Part shown: positions 16,776 through 26,466 of the stretch, piece after piece
How positions within the stretch are numbered: the stretch's first letter is position 1
How the letters are laid out: every line of letters starts with the position of its first letter
Origin: Catenovulum agarivorans DS-2
Lineage (GTDB): Bacteria > Pseudomonadota > Gammaproteobacteria > Enterobacterales > Alteromonadaceae
Direction of reading: 5' to 3'
Length of the DNA stretch: 64,000 nt
Assembly: GCF_000568405.1 (NCBI RefSeq)
Contig: NZ_ARZY01000014.1
Location: forward strand, 1-64,000
The notes under the pieces: model-generated
Database searches by the model: none
What the model was told of the DNA's origin: nothing
Seen by the model: only the letters and a program-made list of their open reading frames with translations
Made by a program: the position numbers and the translations under genes

Positions 16776-17393
16776 GTGATGATGAGTGATATGAAGCTTT
16801 CGGATAAAAAACGTCTGCAAATAATTGAAGCTGCAGTAGATCTGTTTTCTAACAGTGGGGTTGATGCGACCAGCATGGATATGGTTGCCAAAGTTGCCCA
16901 GGTTTCGAAACGAACTGTGTATAACCATTTTGCGACTAAAGAATTATTATTTTCGGCGGTGTTGAATCACATGTTGGCAGATATTGAATGCAATGAGCGG
17001 CTTAAATTTGAGCCAACAATTGCGATTGACGAGCAACTGCTACAAATTGCTCAAGCTGAGGTGAATTTATTAACATCAGATGCATTTTTACGTATCGCAA
17101 GAATGACATTTATCCAACTGTTGCATGATGCGAAATTGGCACAAACCCTTAACCAGCAACACATTGGTTGTTTAGGTACCTTGCCTAATTTTTTAGCTCA
17201 GGCCTGCGAGCATGGTCTATTATCGATTGAAGATTTGGAGTTAGCCGCCAAACAATTTGTTTATCAGCTAAAATCTCTGATTTTTTATCCGTTGTTGTAT
17301 GGAATTGAAACACCTAACCAACAGCGTTATGACTATCTTATAGAGCAAACGGTAGAACTATTTTTAGCTCGCTATGCCGCCAAAATAGCATAG
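16776..17393 (+). CDS. TetR/AcrR-family transcriptional regulator
   Basis: A 205-residue repressor. Residues 10-60 are the TetR helix-turn-helix (RLQIIEAAVDLFSNSGVDATSMDMVAKVAQVSKRTVYNHFATKELLFSAV), and the rest is a helical ligand-binding domain. Starts at 16776 and at the in-frame ATG 16791 are both possible; no strong ribosome site decides. The two palindromes in front are its likely operators, shared with the divergent MBL hydrolase. The ligand is unknown. Confidence 0.88.
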   Translation: MMMSDMKLSDKKRLQIIEAAVDLFSNSGVDATSMDMVAKVAQVSKRTVYNHFATKELLFSAVLNHMLADIECNERLKFEPTIAIDEQLLQIAQAEVNLLTSDAFLRIARMTFIQLLHDAKLAQTLNQQHIGCLGTLPNFLAQACEHGLLSIEDLELAAKQFVYQLKSLIFYPLLYGIETPNQQRYDYLIEQTVELFLARYAAKIA

Positions 17394-17415
17394 CGCTTTT
17401 GGTACACTGTGATAA

Positions 17416-18360
17416 CTAATTTACCATTGGTTTTTTCAAATTCACCATAGTGTTGGTTTCCCAAACGGGTGGTTCTCCTATTTTTTCAATTAAATAGTCT
17501 ATAAACACCCTAACTTTAGCGGTTAAAACATTAGATTTAGGGTAAACCAGCCAAATAGCTGCTTGGTCATCTAACTTATATTCAGGTAGTACTTGTACTA
17601 TGCTGCCCGCTTTTAACTCTTTGTATACATTCCAAATTGAGCTCATACAAATGCCCGCGCCCGCTTTGGTCGCCTCTCGCATGCTTGCACCATCGTCTAC
17701 TATAATCTGCGGTTTAACGCTCGCAGGTGGAAAGTAGTGAACATTTGAACTCATGTTTGAAACCAACTTTCTTGGCCGTGCATTGTTAAACACAATCAGC
17801 TGGTGTTGGTTGAGCTGTTCAACATTTTGTGGTGTACCATATTTAGTTAAATAGTCAGGGGATGCGCATAAAATGCGCGTATCATTTGCCAATTTTCGAC
17901 CGATTAAACTGGTATCCTCAGCGGTATAATTACGCAGAGCCAGATCAAAGCCGCCGTCAATTAAACTGACCTGCGTATCTGTTAGCTTTAGTTCAACCTT
18001 TACATCTGGGTATCTTTCAAAAAATTCCGGCAAAATAGGTGCAACAAATAACTGGGCAAAAGTGCTTGATGCAGCAAAACGCAATGTACCATTCACTTTT
18101 GCACTGCCCTTGCCTAACGCTACTAATGCGGCATCCTCTTGAGCGATAATTTCTCTGGCAAAAGGCAAAAATTCTGCGCCTTCAATCGATAAGGTGATCT
18201 TTCGCGTAGAACGGTGAAATAAATCAGCCCCTAATTGAACTTCTAGTTTTGCTAAGCGCGCACTGGCAACTGAAGGCGCAAGTCCAAGGCGCTTGCCCGC
18301 TGCGGTAATATTTAGCATATCGGCTGCTAATACAAATAATCGAACGCCATTGGTATCCAT
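17416..18360 (-). CDS. LysR-family transcriptional regulator
   Basis: A 314-residue protein with the N-terminal winged helix (LFVLAADMLNITAAGKRLGLAPSVASARLAKLEVQLGADLFHRSTRKITLS) and a periplasmic-binding-like effector domain from residue 90. It is divergent from an MDR oxidoreductase gene, with 122 bases between the start codons. That is the classic LysR arrangement, so it probably activates that reductase. It belongs to the DhcR/PtxE-like group judged from the sequence style; the inducer is unknown. Confidence 0.88.
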   Translation of the reverse strand: MDTNGVRLFVLAADMLNITAAGKRLGLAPSVASARLAKLEVQLGADLFHRSTRKITLSIEGAEFLPFAREIIAQEDAALVALGKGSAKVNGTLRFAASSTFAQLFVAPILPEFFERYPDVKVELKLTDTQVSLIDGGFDLALRNYTAEDTSLIGRKLANDTRILCASPDYLTKYGTPQNVEQLNQHQLIVFNNARPRKLVSNMSSNVHYFPPASVKPQIIVDDGASMREATKAGAGICMSSIWNVYKELKAGSIVQVLPEYKLDDQAAIWLVYPKSNVLTAKVRVFIDYLIEKIGEPPVWETNTMVNLKKPMVN

Positions 18361-18482
18361 AATTGCACCTTATTATCTTTAAAAACCGAATTCTGATTTC
18401 ATTTATACCTTGTTTATTCGCAAATTCAATAAAGATATGCTTAAGCACATCAACATTATCAAATAAGTTATTGGAGCAAATA

Positions 18483-19469
18483 ATGAAAGCAATGATAGTA
18501 AACCAATTTGGTGGACCGGAAGTATTTGAAGCCGCAGAAATTGATAAACCACAAATAAAGCCACAGCACGTACTGGTAAAAATTGCAGCAACCAGTGTTA
18601 ATACAGTAGATACAATGATCCGCCAAATGGGTGCAGAATTACCATTATCACCAGCAGCGCCCGCTTTGCTTGGAATGGACTTCGCAGGCACAATTGAAGA
18701 AGTAGGTGAAGGTGTAACAGAGTATCAAGTAGGTGATGAAGTTTATGGCTGCGCTGGTGGTTTAGCAGACTTACCTGGTACCTTGGCTGAATACATAGTT
18801 GCAGACAGCAACTTAATTGCCCGCAAGCCAAAAAATTTGACCATGCAGCAAGCAGCAGCCATACCTTTAGTGGGTATAACAGCCTACGAAGGTTTGCAAC
18901 GAGCAGGCATTAAAGCTGGGCAAAATGTTTTGGTTCACGGTGGCTCTGGTGGTGTTGGCCATATTGCTATACAGCTAGCCAAACATTTTGGTGCAAAGGT
19001 TTTTTCAACCGGAGGTGGCGAGCCTCAGCTTAAATTAATTGAACAACTTGGCGCAAGCGCAATTAACTATCGCACTGAATCAGTTGAAGATTATGTACAG
19101 AAACACACCCAAGGCGTCGGTTTTGATCTAGTGTTCGACTCTGTTGGTGGTGCAAATATGGCAAATTCATTTGCTGCGGCTGCGTTAAATGGTCAAGTTG
19201 CGTCAACCGTTTCCATGTGTGAGCTTGACCTCACTTTAGCCCATTTTAAAGGATTATCATTACACGTAGTCTTTATGTTAATTCCTATGCTGCACAACCA
19301 CGGCCGCGAACAACATGCAAAAATATTAAAAGCTTTAACCACTATTGCTGAAGCAGGAGAGCTTACCCCGGAGTTAGACGAAACCGATTACCAATTGGCA
19401 GAAGTAAGCAAAGCACATGAGCGCCTAACAAGTGGCAAAGCAATGGGCAAAGTTGTAGTAAGTATTTAA
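18483..19469 (+). CDS. Zinc-type alcohol dehydrogenase/quinone oxidoreductase-like MDR protein
   Basis: A 328-residue medium-chain reductase. The N-terminal GroES-like domain (MKAMIVNQFGGPEVFE, GMDFAGTIEEVG) and nucleotide motif VHGGSGGVGHIAIQLAKHFGAKVF show the quinone oxidoreductase branch; zinc-ligand cysteines are not evident. The start is the ATG at 18483 with GGAG before it; the frame runs open upstream but without family likeness. Probably controlled by the divergent LysR protein. It reduces an enone or quinone with NADPH; the actual substrate is unknown. Confidence 0.85.
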   Translation: MKAMIVNQFGGPEVFEAAEIDKPQIKPQHVLVKIAATSVNTVDTMIRQMGAELPLSPAAPALLGMDFAGTIEEVGEGVTEYQVGDEVYGCAGGLADLPGTLAEYIVADSNLIARKPKNLTMQQAAAIPLVGITAYEGLQRAGIKAGQNVLVHGGSGGVGHIAIQLAKHFGAKVFSTGGGEPQLKLIEQLGASAINYRTESVEDYVQKHTQGVGFDLVFDSVGGANMANSFAAAALNGQVASTVSMCELDLTLAHFKGLSLHVVFMLIPMLHNHGREQHAKILKALTTIAEAGELTPELDETDYQLAEVSKAHERLTSGKAMGKVVVSI

Positions 19470-19526
19470 GGCTTAATTATACAGGAGCGCATTGGCGCCC
19501 ATGAACTTTTTAGAAGGACTATTGAT

Positions 19527-20333
19527 ATGATTTTTCGACTTGCGATACTGCTATTTTCTGTTTATGCCGTTAGTGCTTGCGCTGCCAACAATTCAACTTT
19601 AGTCGCGGCTGAAAATGTTAAATGGGGTTACTTAAATCCATTGCGTGGCGACAAAAGCCCTGCTGCAGCCAATTTATGGGGTGACAGAAGTAACAATGTC
19701 GCAACTGGAATGTTAGTTAAATTTAAAAAAGGATTTTCGTCACCACCGCACATTCACAACATATCTTACCGTGGTGTTGTAATTGAAGGTTTAATGCATA
19801 ACGATGACCCTAAAGCTGAAAAGCTCTGGCTACCCGCAACTTCATATTGGACACAAACAGCGGGCGAAAATCACATTACCGCAGCAAATGGTGAATCAAA
19901 TTTAATTTATTTAGAAATTGATAGCGGGCCATATTTAGTTAAACCCGCAAGTCAGCAATTTGATAATGGTGAGCGCCCCGTCAATATCCATGCATCTAAT
20001 ATTGTTTGGTTAGACCACACTGAATCATCTTTGATTAGCGGAACAAAAGTTCAAATTGCACACCTATGGCAAAAAAGTGAAAATGCCACGATACAGGGGT
20101 ATTTAATTAAACTAGCAGCTGGAGCAAAGGTTCAGCTAACGACCCAAGCTACAGAGTTTAGAAGTGTTGTGATTCAATCGAACATAAACTACAGTTCGTT
20201 AGACCAGCCGAAAACTACTGAGTTGGCCCCTGGTAGTTACTTTAGCTCGCAAGGTAACGCGTCGCATATATTGGCAAGCCGCAATCAATCGGTAATTTAT
20301 ATTCGTACGGATGGTCTATTTAGCATTGAGTAA
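19527..20333 (+). CDS. DUF4437-like cupin lipoprotein
   Basis: A 268-residue protein with a lipobox (AVSAC, Cys18). Two repeated cupin halves follow, each opening with a segment of the type NVKWGYLNPLRGDKSPAAANLWGDR / NIVWLDH, and the first carries PPHIHN and RGVVIEG as possible metal ligands. This matches the DUF4437 family of unknown function. It lies 57 bases after the MDR gene on the same strand and may be co-transcribed. Its stop codon sits inside the terminator at 20313-20340. Confidence 0.7.
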   Translation: MIFRLAILLFSVYAVSACAANNSTLVAAENVKWGYLNPLRGDKSPAAANLWGDRSNNVATGMLVKFKKGFSSPPHIHNISYRGVVIEGLMHNDDPKAEKLWLPATSYWTQTAGENHITAANGESNLIYLEIDSGPYLVKPASQQFDNGERPVNIHASNIVWLDHTESSLISGTKVQIAHLWQKSENATIQGYLIKLAAGAKVQLTTQATEFRSVVIQSNINYSSLDQPKTTELAPGSYFSSQGNASHILASRNQSVIYIRTDGLFSIE

Positions 20334-20340
20334 ATAGACC
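20313..20340. terminator. Terminator overlapping the cupin stop codon
   Basis: A perfect 10-bp stem (GGTCTATTTA, 20313-20322 with 20331-20340), 8-nt loop, lying between convergent genes and spanning the cupin stop. There is no U run, so termination efficiency is uncertain. Confidence 0.6.
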
Positions 20341-20367
20341 GCCGCAATCGAATTATATTGGAAGTGG

Positions 20368-21351
20368 CTATTGCTGAGTATTCACAACTACCCGACCTCG
20401 GATTTTTCCAGCAATTAGGTCACTTGCAGTATCTATCACTTGGGATAAAGAAATTTCTTTGGCAATGTCGTCAATGGTATCGGGTGATAAAAGGCTTGCT
20501 AACCTATCCCACGCTTCGACCCTATCGGCTAAAGGCCGCATTACACTGTCGATTCCGGTAAGCGTAATACCACGAAGTATAAATGGCGCAACTGTACCAG
20601 GTAATTCCATGCCTTGGGCTAATCCGCAAGCGGCTACTAAACCACCATATTGTGTACTGGCACAAGCGTTAACTAAAGTATGACTGCCAACTGAATCAAC
20701 AACACCAGCCCAGCGCTCTTTGGCTAAAGGTCGACCTGGTTCCGACAATTGTCCGCGGTCAATAATTTCAGCCGCACCTAGTTTTTCTAAATATGCAGAT
20801 TCTGAAACCCTGCCCGTAGAAGCAACAACCGTATAGCCAAGCATAGATAGAATCGATATTGCATAACTACCAACGCCGCCATTTGCCCCAGTAACCAATA
20901 TTTCACCAGACTCGGGTTTAATACCATGTTTTTCAAGTGTTAAGACACATAACATCGCAGTATATCCAGCGGTGCCAATCGCCATAGCTTGCTTAGGCGT
21001 GAATGTTTTGGGTAGCGGGATTAACCAATCACTTTTTAGCATTGCTTTTTGAGCCAAGCCACCACTGTATAGTTCACCAACACCAAATCCGTTTAGCAAA
21101 ACAACATCGCCAGGATTAAATTTACCGCTGACGCAGTTTTCTACCACCCCAACTAAGTCTACACCAGGAATCAGAGGGAAATTTCTAACCACTGGTGCTT
21201 TGCCGGTTATTGCCAATGCGTCTTTATAATTTAACGTACTGTAAGACACATTAACTAAGGTGTCGCCGTCAGCTAAAACTGAATCGTCTAAATCAGATAA
21301 AATTGCTTTGTATTCTTGCTCGTTTTTGTCAATTAATATGCCTTTAAACAC
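20368..21351 (-). CDS. acuI: AcuI/YhdH-type acrylyl-CoA reductase
   Basis: A 327-residue MDR reductase close to E. coli YhdH: N-terminal VSYSTLNYKDALAITGK, FPLIPGVDLVG, cofactor motif VTGANGGVGSYAISIL, and a C-terminal SLSQVIDTASDLIAGKIRGRVVV. AcuI reduces toxic acryloyl-CoA to propionyl-CoA with NADPH, a detoxification step important where algal DMSP is used. A broken paralogue lies at 39930-40280. It ends convergently with the cupin gene, and glpK lies 41 bases upstream on the same strand. Confidence 0.83.
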   Translation of the reverse strand: MFKGILIDKNEQEYKAILSDLDDSVLADGDTLVNVSYSTLNYKDALAITGKAPVVRNFPLIPGVDLVGVVENCVSGKFNPGDVVLLNGFGVGELYSGGLAQKAMLKSDWLIPLPKTFTPKQAMAIGTAGYTAMLCVLTLEKHGIKPESGEILVTGANGGVGSYAISILSMLGYTVVASTGRVSESAYLEKLGAAEIIDRGQLSEPGRPLAKERWAGVVDSVGSHTLVNACASTQYGGLVAACGLAQGMELPGTVAPFILRGITLTGIDSVMRPLADRVEAWDRLASLLSPDTIDDIAKEISLSQVIDTASDLIAGKIRGRVVVNTQQ

Positions 21352-21391
21352 AGCCCCTCCACATGCTTTTATCTATGCCGCTATTTGTGGT

Positions 21392-22867
21392 CTATTGAAA
21401 TTGTCGAACACTCTCTACCGCTTTTAGCCATTTTTGGTAGAGCTTGTCTCTTTGTACCAGTGATATTTGTGGCGCAAAGGTTTTGGCCGTTACGTAACCT
21501 TGGTTTATTTCATCGGTCGAAGCATATATTCCGCTAGCTAAACCAGCCAACAATGCAACTCCTAGAGCTGAAGTTTCAACCGTTTTTGGCCGTTTAACCT
21601 CAAGCTGCAAGATATCAGCCAAAAAGCCCATGGTCCAATCGTCTTGCGCTACACCACCATCTACTCTTAAAAACTTAATGTCAATACCATCTTCGATAAT
21701 GCAACGCTGTAAATCACGCGCTTGATAACCAATCGACTGTAACGTAGCACTCACAATTTCACTAATCCCGGAAGCTCGGGTTAATCCAAGTAAACCGCCT
21801 CGTGCTTCAGCGTCCCAATGTGGCGCGCCTAAACCAGTAAATGCAGGTACCAAGTACACCCCATGGTCGTATGAAATTTCATCAGCCAAAACACTGGACT
21901 GCTCGGGGGTATCGATTATCTTAATACCGTCTCTTAGCCAATTGACCGCGGCTCCAGCAATAAAGATACTGCCTTCTAATGCGTATGTCGTTTGGCCTTT
22001 TAGTCGATAAGCAACCGTTGAAAGCAATTGATTTTTAGATTGATATACTTGGCCACCAGTATTGACCATCAAAAACCCACCTGTGCCAAAAGTGCTTTTC
22101 GCCATACCTTTTTCGAAACAGTTTTGGCCAAACAAAGCAGCTTGCTGGTCACCTGCTACTCCATTTATTGGTATGCTGTAGCCAAATATCGACTCGCTGG
22201 TTGTACCAAAATTGTCGGCACTATCCAGCACATCAGGTAACATACTTTTTGGAATTGAAAACAAGCTCAATAGCTCATCGTCCCATTGTTGGGTATGAAT
22301 ATTAAATAACATAGTGCGTGATGCATTGGTAGCGTCAGTTACATGCTGTTGGCCTCCGGTCATTTTCCAAATCAAATAACTGTCAACTGTGCCAAATAAT
22401 AAATCGCCATTTTCGGCTCTTTCGCGGGCACCTTCTACATTTTCAAGGATCCAACGAACTTTAGTCGCAGAGAAATAAGGGTCAATTAACAAACCTGTTT
22501 TTTCTTTTATCAATGTTAAATTTTGCTCTGTTCTGATTTCATTACAAAATTCACAAGTACGTCGGTCTTGCCAAACAATTGCATTATAAATGGTTTCGCC
22601 GGTCGTTTTATCCCAAACAAGTGTGGTTTCACGCTGGTTACATATACCAATCGTGCTAATTGGCACACCAGCAGAGCCGATTACTTGCTGTGCCACCGTC
22701 AATGTTGTTGACCAAATTTGTTCAGGGTCATGTTCAACCCAGCCATTTTGCGGATAGTGCTGTGCAAACTCTTGCTGTGCTACTTCAACTATTTCGCCAC
22801 TATCGTCAAAAATAATGGCTCTAGAACTCGTGGTACCTTGATCAATTGATAAAATATAATTATTCAT
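21392..22867 (-). CDS. glpK: Glycerol kinase
   Basis: A 491-residue FGGY kinase. DQGTTSSRAIIFD (residues 8-20) is the ATP-binding motif, QRETTLVW and the GTVDSYLIWKMTGG segment are typical of GlpK, and the C-terminus keeps RVDGGVAQDD and LGVALLAGLASG. It phosphorylates glycerol to sn-glycerol 3-phosphate in the cytoplasm. It is divergent from glpR and faces the GlpD and TpiA genes beyond it. No glpF lies in the window, so the glycerol entry route is not shown. AGGT precedes the ATG. Confidence 0.95.
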   Translation of the reverse strand: MNNYILSIDQGTTSSRAIIFDDSGEIVEVAQQEFAQHYPQNGWVEHDPEQIWSTTLTVAQQVIGSAGVPISTIGICNQRETTLVWDKTTGETIYNAIVWQDRRTCEFCNEIRTEQNLTLIKEKTGLLIDPYFSATKVRWILENVEGARERAENGDLLFGTVDSYLIWKMTGGQQHVTDATNASRTMLFNIHTQQWDDELLSLFSIPKSMLPDVLDSADNFGTTSESIFGYSIPINGVAGDQQAALFGQNCFEKGMAKSTFGTGGFLMVNTGGQVYQSKNQLLSTVAYRLKGQTTYALEGSIFIAGAAVNWLRDGIKIIDTPEQSSVLADEISYDHGVYLVPAFTGLGAPHWDAEARGGLLGLTRASGISEIVSATLQSIGYQARDLQRCIIEDGIDIKFLRVDGGVAQDDWTMGFLADILQLEVKRPKTVETSALGVALLAGLASGIYASTDEINQGYVTAKTFAPQISLVQRDKLYQKWLKAVESVRQFQ

Positions 22868-22928
22868 ACTTTTACCTATTGTTAATTTATATTTAAAATA
22901 ATATAACAGATAAATACTGTTCTAAAAA

Positions 22929-22936
22929 GTTCGTTT
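22929..22936. promoter_or_regulatory. Candidate GlpR half-site near glpK
   Basis: The octamer GTTCGTTT in the glpK-glpR gap recurs exactly at 24052-24059 before glpD. DeoR-type GlpR sites contain TTCG half-sites, so these are candidate operators. No full palindrome is clear. Confidence 0.4.
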
Positions 22937-23023
22937 TTGTTCCAATTGGCACTTATTTTATATTTTTTCTTTAATACTTCTTATGTGCAATAATATTGAA
23001 CGTACAGAGAGGATAATAAACAT

Positions 23024-23800
23024 ATGACAGCTAAGAAAAAATTAACTCAAAAAAGACGGCATGAAATTATTCTGCAAATGCTCGAAAAAAAAGAGTTTAT
23101 TAGCATTGATGAACTCGTCGCCCATTTCGAGGTAGCGCCTCAGACGATTCGTCGCGACCTAAATCAACTGGCTGATGAAGCTAAAATCCAGCGCCATCAT
23201 GGTGGCGCTGGTAAAGAAACCAATACAGTTAACCTGAACTATCAAGATCGAAAAATAATGAACCTTGAAGCGAAAGAACGAATTGCCAGTGCTATTGCGC
23301 AATCTATTCCAGATGGAGCTTCAATTTTTATAAATATTGGTACCACAACCGAACTTGTAGCAAAGGCTTTACTTAAGCACAATAATTTAATGGTTGTTAC
23401 AAATAACATTCATGTAGCAAGCATATTAAGCTATAAAGAAGACTTTACCGTAATTATTGCCAGCGGCGAAGTAAGAGCGCGAGACGGTGGTATTGTCGGT
23501 GAAACAACGATAGATTTTATCAATCAGTTTCATACAGACTATGCGGTGATAGGAATTAGTGGTATTAACGATGACGGCTATTTACTTGATTTTGATTTTC
23601 GCGAAGTGAAAGTGGCGCAAGCTATCATTAAGAATGCAGAAAATGTAATTCTAGCAGCGGATAGCTCTAAGTTCGGTCGTAACGCCGTGGTTAAACTTGG
23701 TAGCGTCAGTCAAGTCGATCACATGTATACAGATATTGAACCACCTGAAAATGTAAAAAAACTCATCGTAAAATCCGATGTAAAACTGCATATTGTTTAA
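23024..23800 (+). CDS. glpR: DeoR-family glycerol-3-phosphate regulon repressor
   Basis: A 258-residue DeoR protein. The helix-turn-helix occupies residues 12-60 (RRHEIILQMLEKKEFISIDELVAHFEVAPQTIRRDLNQLADE), and the sensor domain carries NIGTTTELVAKAL, IASGEVRARDGGIVGE and the final ADSSKFGRNAVVKLG, as in GlpR. It represses glycerol genes and is released by glycerol 3-phosphate. Its place between glpK and glpD supports the name. AGAGAGGA lies before the ATG. Confidence 0.9.
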   Translation: MTAKKKLTQKRRHEIILQMLEKKEFISIDELVAHFEVAPQTIRRDLNQLADEAKIQRHHGGAGKETNTVNLNYQDRKIMNLEAKERIASAIAQSIPDGASIFINIGTTTELVAKALLKHNNLMVVTNNIHVASILSYKEDFTVIIASGEVRARDGGIVGETTIDFINQFHTDYAVIGISGINDDGYLLDFDFREVKVAQAIIKNAENVILAADSSKFGRNAVVKLGSVSQVDHMYTDIEPPENVKKLIVKSDVKLHIV

Positions 23801-23812
23801 TTACCTTATTTA

Positions 23813-23831
23813 GGAGAGCGTTGTTACGCTC
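23813..23831 (+). terminator. Hairpin after glpR
   Basis: A hairpin GAGCG-TTGTTA-CGCTC, extended by two G-C pairs beyond a mismatch, directly after the glpR stop. A pyrimidine-rich CTCTTTGCTTCTC follows in place of a clean U run. The rest of the 313-base gap before glpD holds only candidate operators. Confidence 0.5.
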
Positions 23832-24018
23832 CCCCTCTTTGCTTCTCATCCTGCTATAAACTGCATTTCCAATTATCAAATATATAAACAACAACTAATT
23901 CGCTTGACACGATTCACACTCTTCATACCCGCATGCTTAAAACAATCTATTTTTCAGTGACTCATCAATAAAACCTGAATCAAAAGGAACACTAAACACC
24001 ACAGATTCGAATTAAAAC

Positions 24019-24059
24019 AAACATTTTCGAACATTTTTAATTGATCTATTGGTTCGTTT
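24019..24059. promoter_or_regulatory. Candidate GlpR operator region upstream of glpD
   Basis: Contains TTTTCGAACATTT (24023-24035) and GTTCGTTT (24052-24059), both with a TTCG core, 55-95 bases before the glpD start. The shared octamer with the glpK promoter supports common control by GlpR. Inferred. Confidence 0.4.
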
Positions 24060-24113
24060 GATCCATACTTGTGTTTATTAAATGTTAACTCTTAGACATT
24101 TCGGTTAAATACA

Positions 24114-25613
24114 ATGCAAATTAATGAAGAAAACTGGGATCTTGTAGTCATTGGTGGTGGCATCAATGGTGTAGGTATTGCAAATGATGCTGCAGGCAGA
24201 GGACTGAAGGTTTTATTGTGTGAAAAAGGCGACTTGGCGTCAGCAACTTCTTCTGCTAGCAGCAAGCTAATTCATGGAGGCCTCCGTTATCTTGAGCATT
24301 ATGAGTTTAAATTGGTAAAGAAAGCCCTTGCCGAGCGTGAAGTGCTTTTGAAAAATGCACCGCACATTATGTGGCCACTGCGCTTTTATTTGCCTCATAG
24401 ACCACATTTGCGTCCAGCTTGGATGATCAGAGCGGGTTTATTCCTTTATGATCATTTAAGTAAGCGCGAACGCCTTGCTGGCTCTAAACTAGTTCATTTT
24501 AATCGCGAAAACAGTGTACTTATTCCAGAGATAACCAAGGGTTTTGAATACTCCGATGGTTGGGTAGATGACGCTCGTTTGGTTGTGCTCAATGCAATGT
24601 CGGCAGCGAACAAAGGCGCCACTATACTCACGCAAACAAAGTGTATTAACGCAACAGATGCTGCAGAATATTGGCATCTAACGCTAGAAGATAGCAATAC
24701 AAAACAGAAAACGAATATCCAAGCTAAATGTGTTGTTAACGCAACAGGCCCTTGGGTTGAAGATTTGTTTTTAGACGCTTTAAAGGAAAACTCACCGCGC
24801 AAAATTCGTTTGGTAAAAGGCAGTCATTTAATTGTGCCTAAAATTCATGAGCAAGAACATGCTTATATTTTGCAAAACGAAGACAAACGAATTGTATTTG
24901 TATTGCCATATGAAGATGATTTTTCATTAATAGGTACAACAGACGTTGAGTACAAGGGCGATCCAGGTTACGCGCGGATAGACGACAACGAAATCAATTA
25001 TTTGCTTAAAGTAACCAATGAGCATTTTAACACAAGCTTATGCAAGGCAGACATCGTCCATACATATTCGGGCGTTCGTCCTTTAATGGATGACGAAAAT
25101 GACAATGCCCAAGCAGTTACTCGCGATTATACCTTGCACCTGCAAGAACAAGAATTTAGCGCTCCTTTATTGACTGTTTACGGCGGAAAAATAACAACTT
25201 ACCGAAAACTCGCACAAGCAGCGGTCGACAAACTACAGCCGTTTTTTCCTAAAATGTCACCTTGCTTGACCAAAGAAGAAGCTTTGCCTGGTGGCAACTT
25301 TACCGACCACAGTGAATTAACTCGCGAGCTTGCAAAAGCCTATCCATGGTTACCTCAAGTATTACTCCGTCGCTTTGTTAGGTGTTACGGAACCCTAAGC
25401 TACAAAATTCTAGAAAGCGCAGAAAATTTAGACGACTTAGGCATCTGTTTTAGCAAACATTTATACCAAAAAGAAATTGATTATTTAATTGAAAACGAAT
25501 GGGCAAGAACGCTAGAGGATATTATCTGGCGCAGAACAAAATTGGGCTTGAGACTATCAGCAGAACAACAAAAACAAATTCAATCCTACATACACGACAA
25601 AGTAACAGAGTAA
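24114..25613 (+). CDS. glpD: Aerobic glycerol-3-phosphate dehydrogenase
   Basis: A 499-residue flavoprotein. The FAD motif VVIGGGINGVGIANDAAGRG opens the protein, followed by SSASSKLIHGGLRYLEHYEF, the conserved GlpD segment. VLPYEDDFSLIGTTDVEY and YSGVRPLMDDE complete the substrate domain. It oxidises glycerol 3-phosphate to dihydroxyacetone phosphate at the inner membrane, passing electrons to quinone. tpiA starts 5 bases after its stop, linking the product to triose-phosphate isomerisation. Confidence 0.95.
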   Translation: MQINEENWDLVVIGGGINGVGIANDAAGRGLKVLLCEKGDLASATSSASSKLIHGGLRYLEHYEFKLVKKALAEREVLLKNAPHIMWPLRFYLPHRPHLRPAWMIRAGLFLYDHLSKRERLAGSKLVHFNRENSVLIPEITKGFEYSDGWVDDARLVVLNAMSAANKGATILTQTKCINATDAAEYWHLTLEDSNTKQKTNIQAKCVVNATGPWVEDLFLDALKENSPRKIRLVKGSHLIVPKIHEQEHAYILQNEDKRIVFVLPYEDDFSLIGTTDVEYKGDPGYARIDDNEINYLLKVTNEHFNTSLCKADIVHTYSGVRPLMDDENDNAQAVTRDYTLHLQEQEFSAPLLTVYGGKITTYRKLAQAAVDKLQPFFPKMSPCLTKEEALPGGNFTDHSELTRELAKAYPWLPQVLLRRFVRCYGTLSYKILESAENLDDLGICFSKHLYQKEIDYLIENEWARTLEDIIWRRTKLGLRLSAEQQKQIQSYIHDKVTE

Positions 25614-25618
25614 TTGTC

Positions 25619-26398
25619 ATGAAAAATAAACTAATTGCAGCAAATTGGAAAATGAACCTTAGTGCGGTTCAAAGCGCGGAATTGTTCAAGCAGTGTGCAA
25701 GTCTAGCGCAAACGGTACCCAGCGACCTAATTATCTGTCCACCTGCAACTTATTTGCAAATGGGTAATAGCATGTTAGAGAGTTCTGGTGTGCACTTAGG
25801 AGCGCAAAACGTTAACCAAAATCTAGCGGGAGCCTACACAGGTGAGTTGTCAGCGAGCATGCTTAAAGATTGTGGTTGCGCGTTTGTCATTATTGGACAT
25901 TCAGAAAGAAGAACGCAATTCAATGAAAGCGACGAAATTATAGCGGCTAAAGTAAAAGCTGCGATTGAAAATTCGCTGACCCCTATTTTGTGTATAGGCG
26001 AATCAGAAAACCAAAGAACTCTTGGTTTAACCAATAGTTTTTTGACCTACCAAATCGATTCTGCGTTATCGCTAGTTGATAAGACACAAATGAAAAACTT
26101 AGTGATTGCTTACGAGCCTATTTGGGCTATTGGTACAAATAAAACGCCAAGCATCGCGCAAATCCAGCAAACTATGACTACCATTGTTAAGCATATGTAC
26201 AAAAAGTATGGCGAGAACTTTACCGACTCATCCGTACATATGCTTTATGGCGGAAGTGTGTCAGACACAAATTGCCAAGCAATATTGTCGCTTGACGTTG
26301 TGGATGGTTGCTTAGTTGGTGGCGCATCACTCAATTTCGAAAAGTTTGAAAAAATCTGTCAGGCCAGTGTTAAGCCGTCTTTGGTCGCAGCTAAGTAA
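25619..26398 (+). CDS. tpiA: Triose-phosphate isomerase
   Basis: A 259-residue TIM barrel with all catalytic residues: Lys11 in AANWKMN, His94 in IIGHSERR and Glu166 in AYEPIWAIGT, plus MLYGGSVS near the end. The ATG at 25619 gives the standard N-terminus, although the frame is open further upstream inside glpD. It converts dihydroxyacetone phosphate to glyceraldehyde 3-phosphate and completes the glycerol route. It may be a second copy devoted to this operon; that cannot be checked here. Confidence 0.95.
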   Translation: MKNKLIAANWKMNLSAVQSAELFKQCASLAQTVPSDLIICPPATYLQMGNSMLESSGVHLGAQNVNQNLAGAYTGELSASMLKDCGCAFVIIGHSERRTQFNESDEIIAAKVKAAIENSLTPILCIGESENQRTLGLTNSFLTYQIDSALSLVDKTQMKNLVIAYEPIWAIGTNKTPSIAQIQQTMTTIVKHMYKKYGENFTDSSVHMLYGGSVSDTNCQAILSLDVVDGCLVGGASLNFEKFEKICQASVKPSLVAAK

Positions 26399-26400
26399 TT

Positions 26401-26420
26401 AAGAGTAGATAACTACTCTT
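26401..26420 (+). terminator. Terminator after tpiA
   Basis: A perfect 8-bp stem (AAGAGTAG with CTACTCTT) around the loop ATAA, two bases after the tpiA stop and followed by TATATAAA. It separates the glp operon from the TonB receptor gene. Confidence 0.65.
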
Positions 26421-26466
26421 TATATAAACACAACAACACTAACGAAAGGTAAATACGAGGAACAAT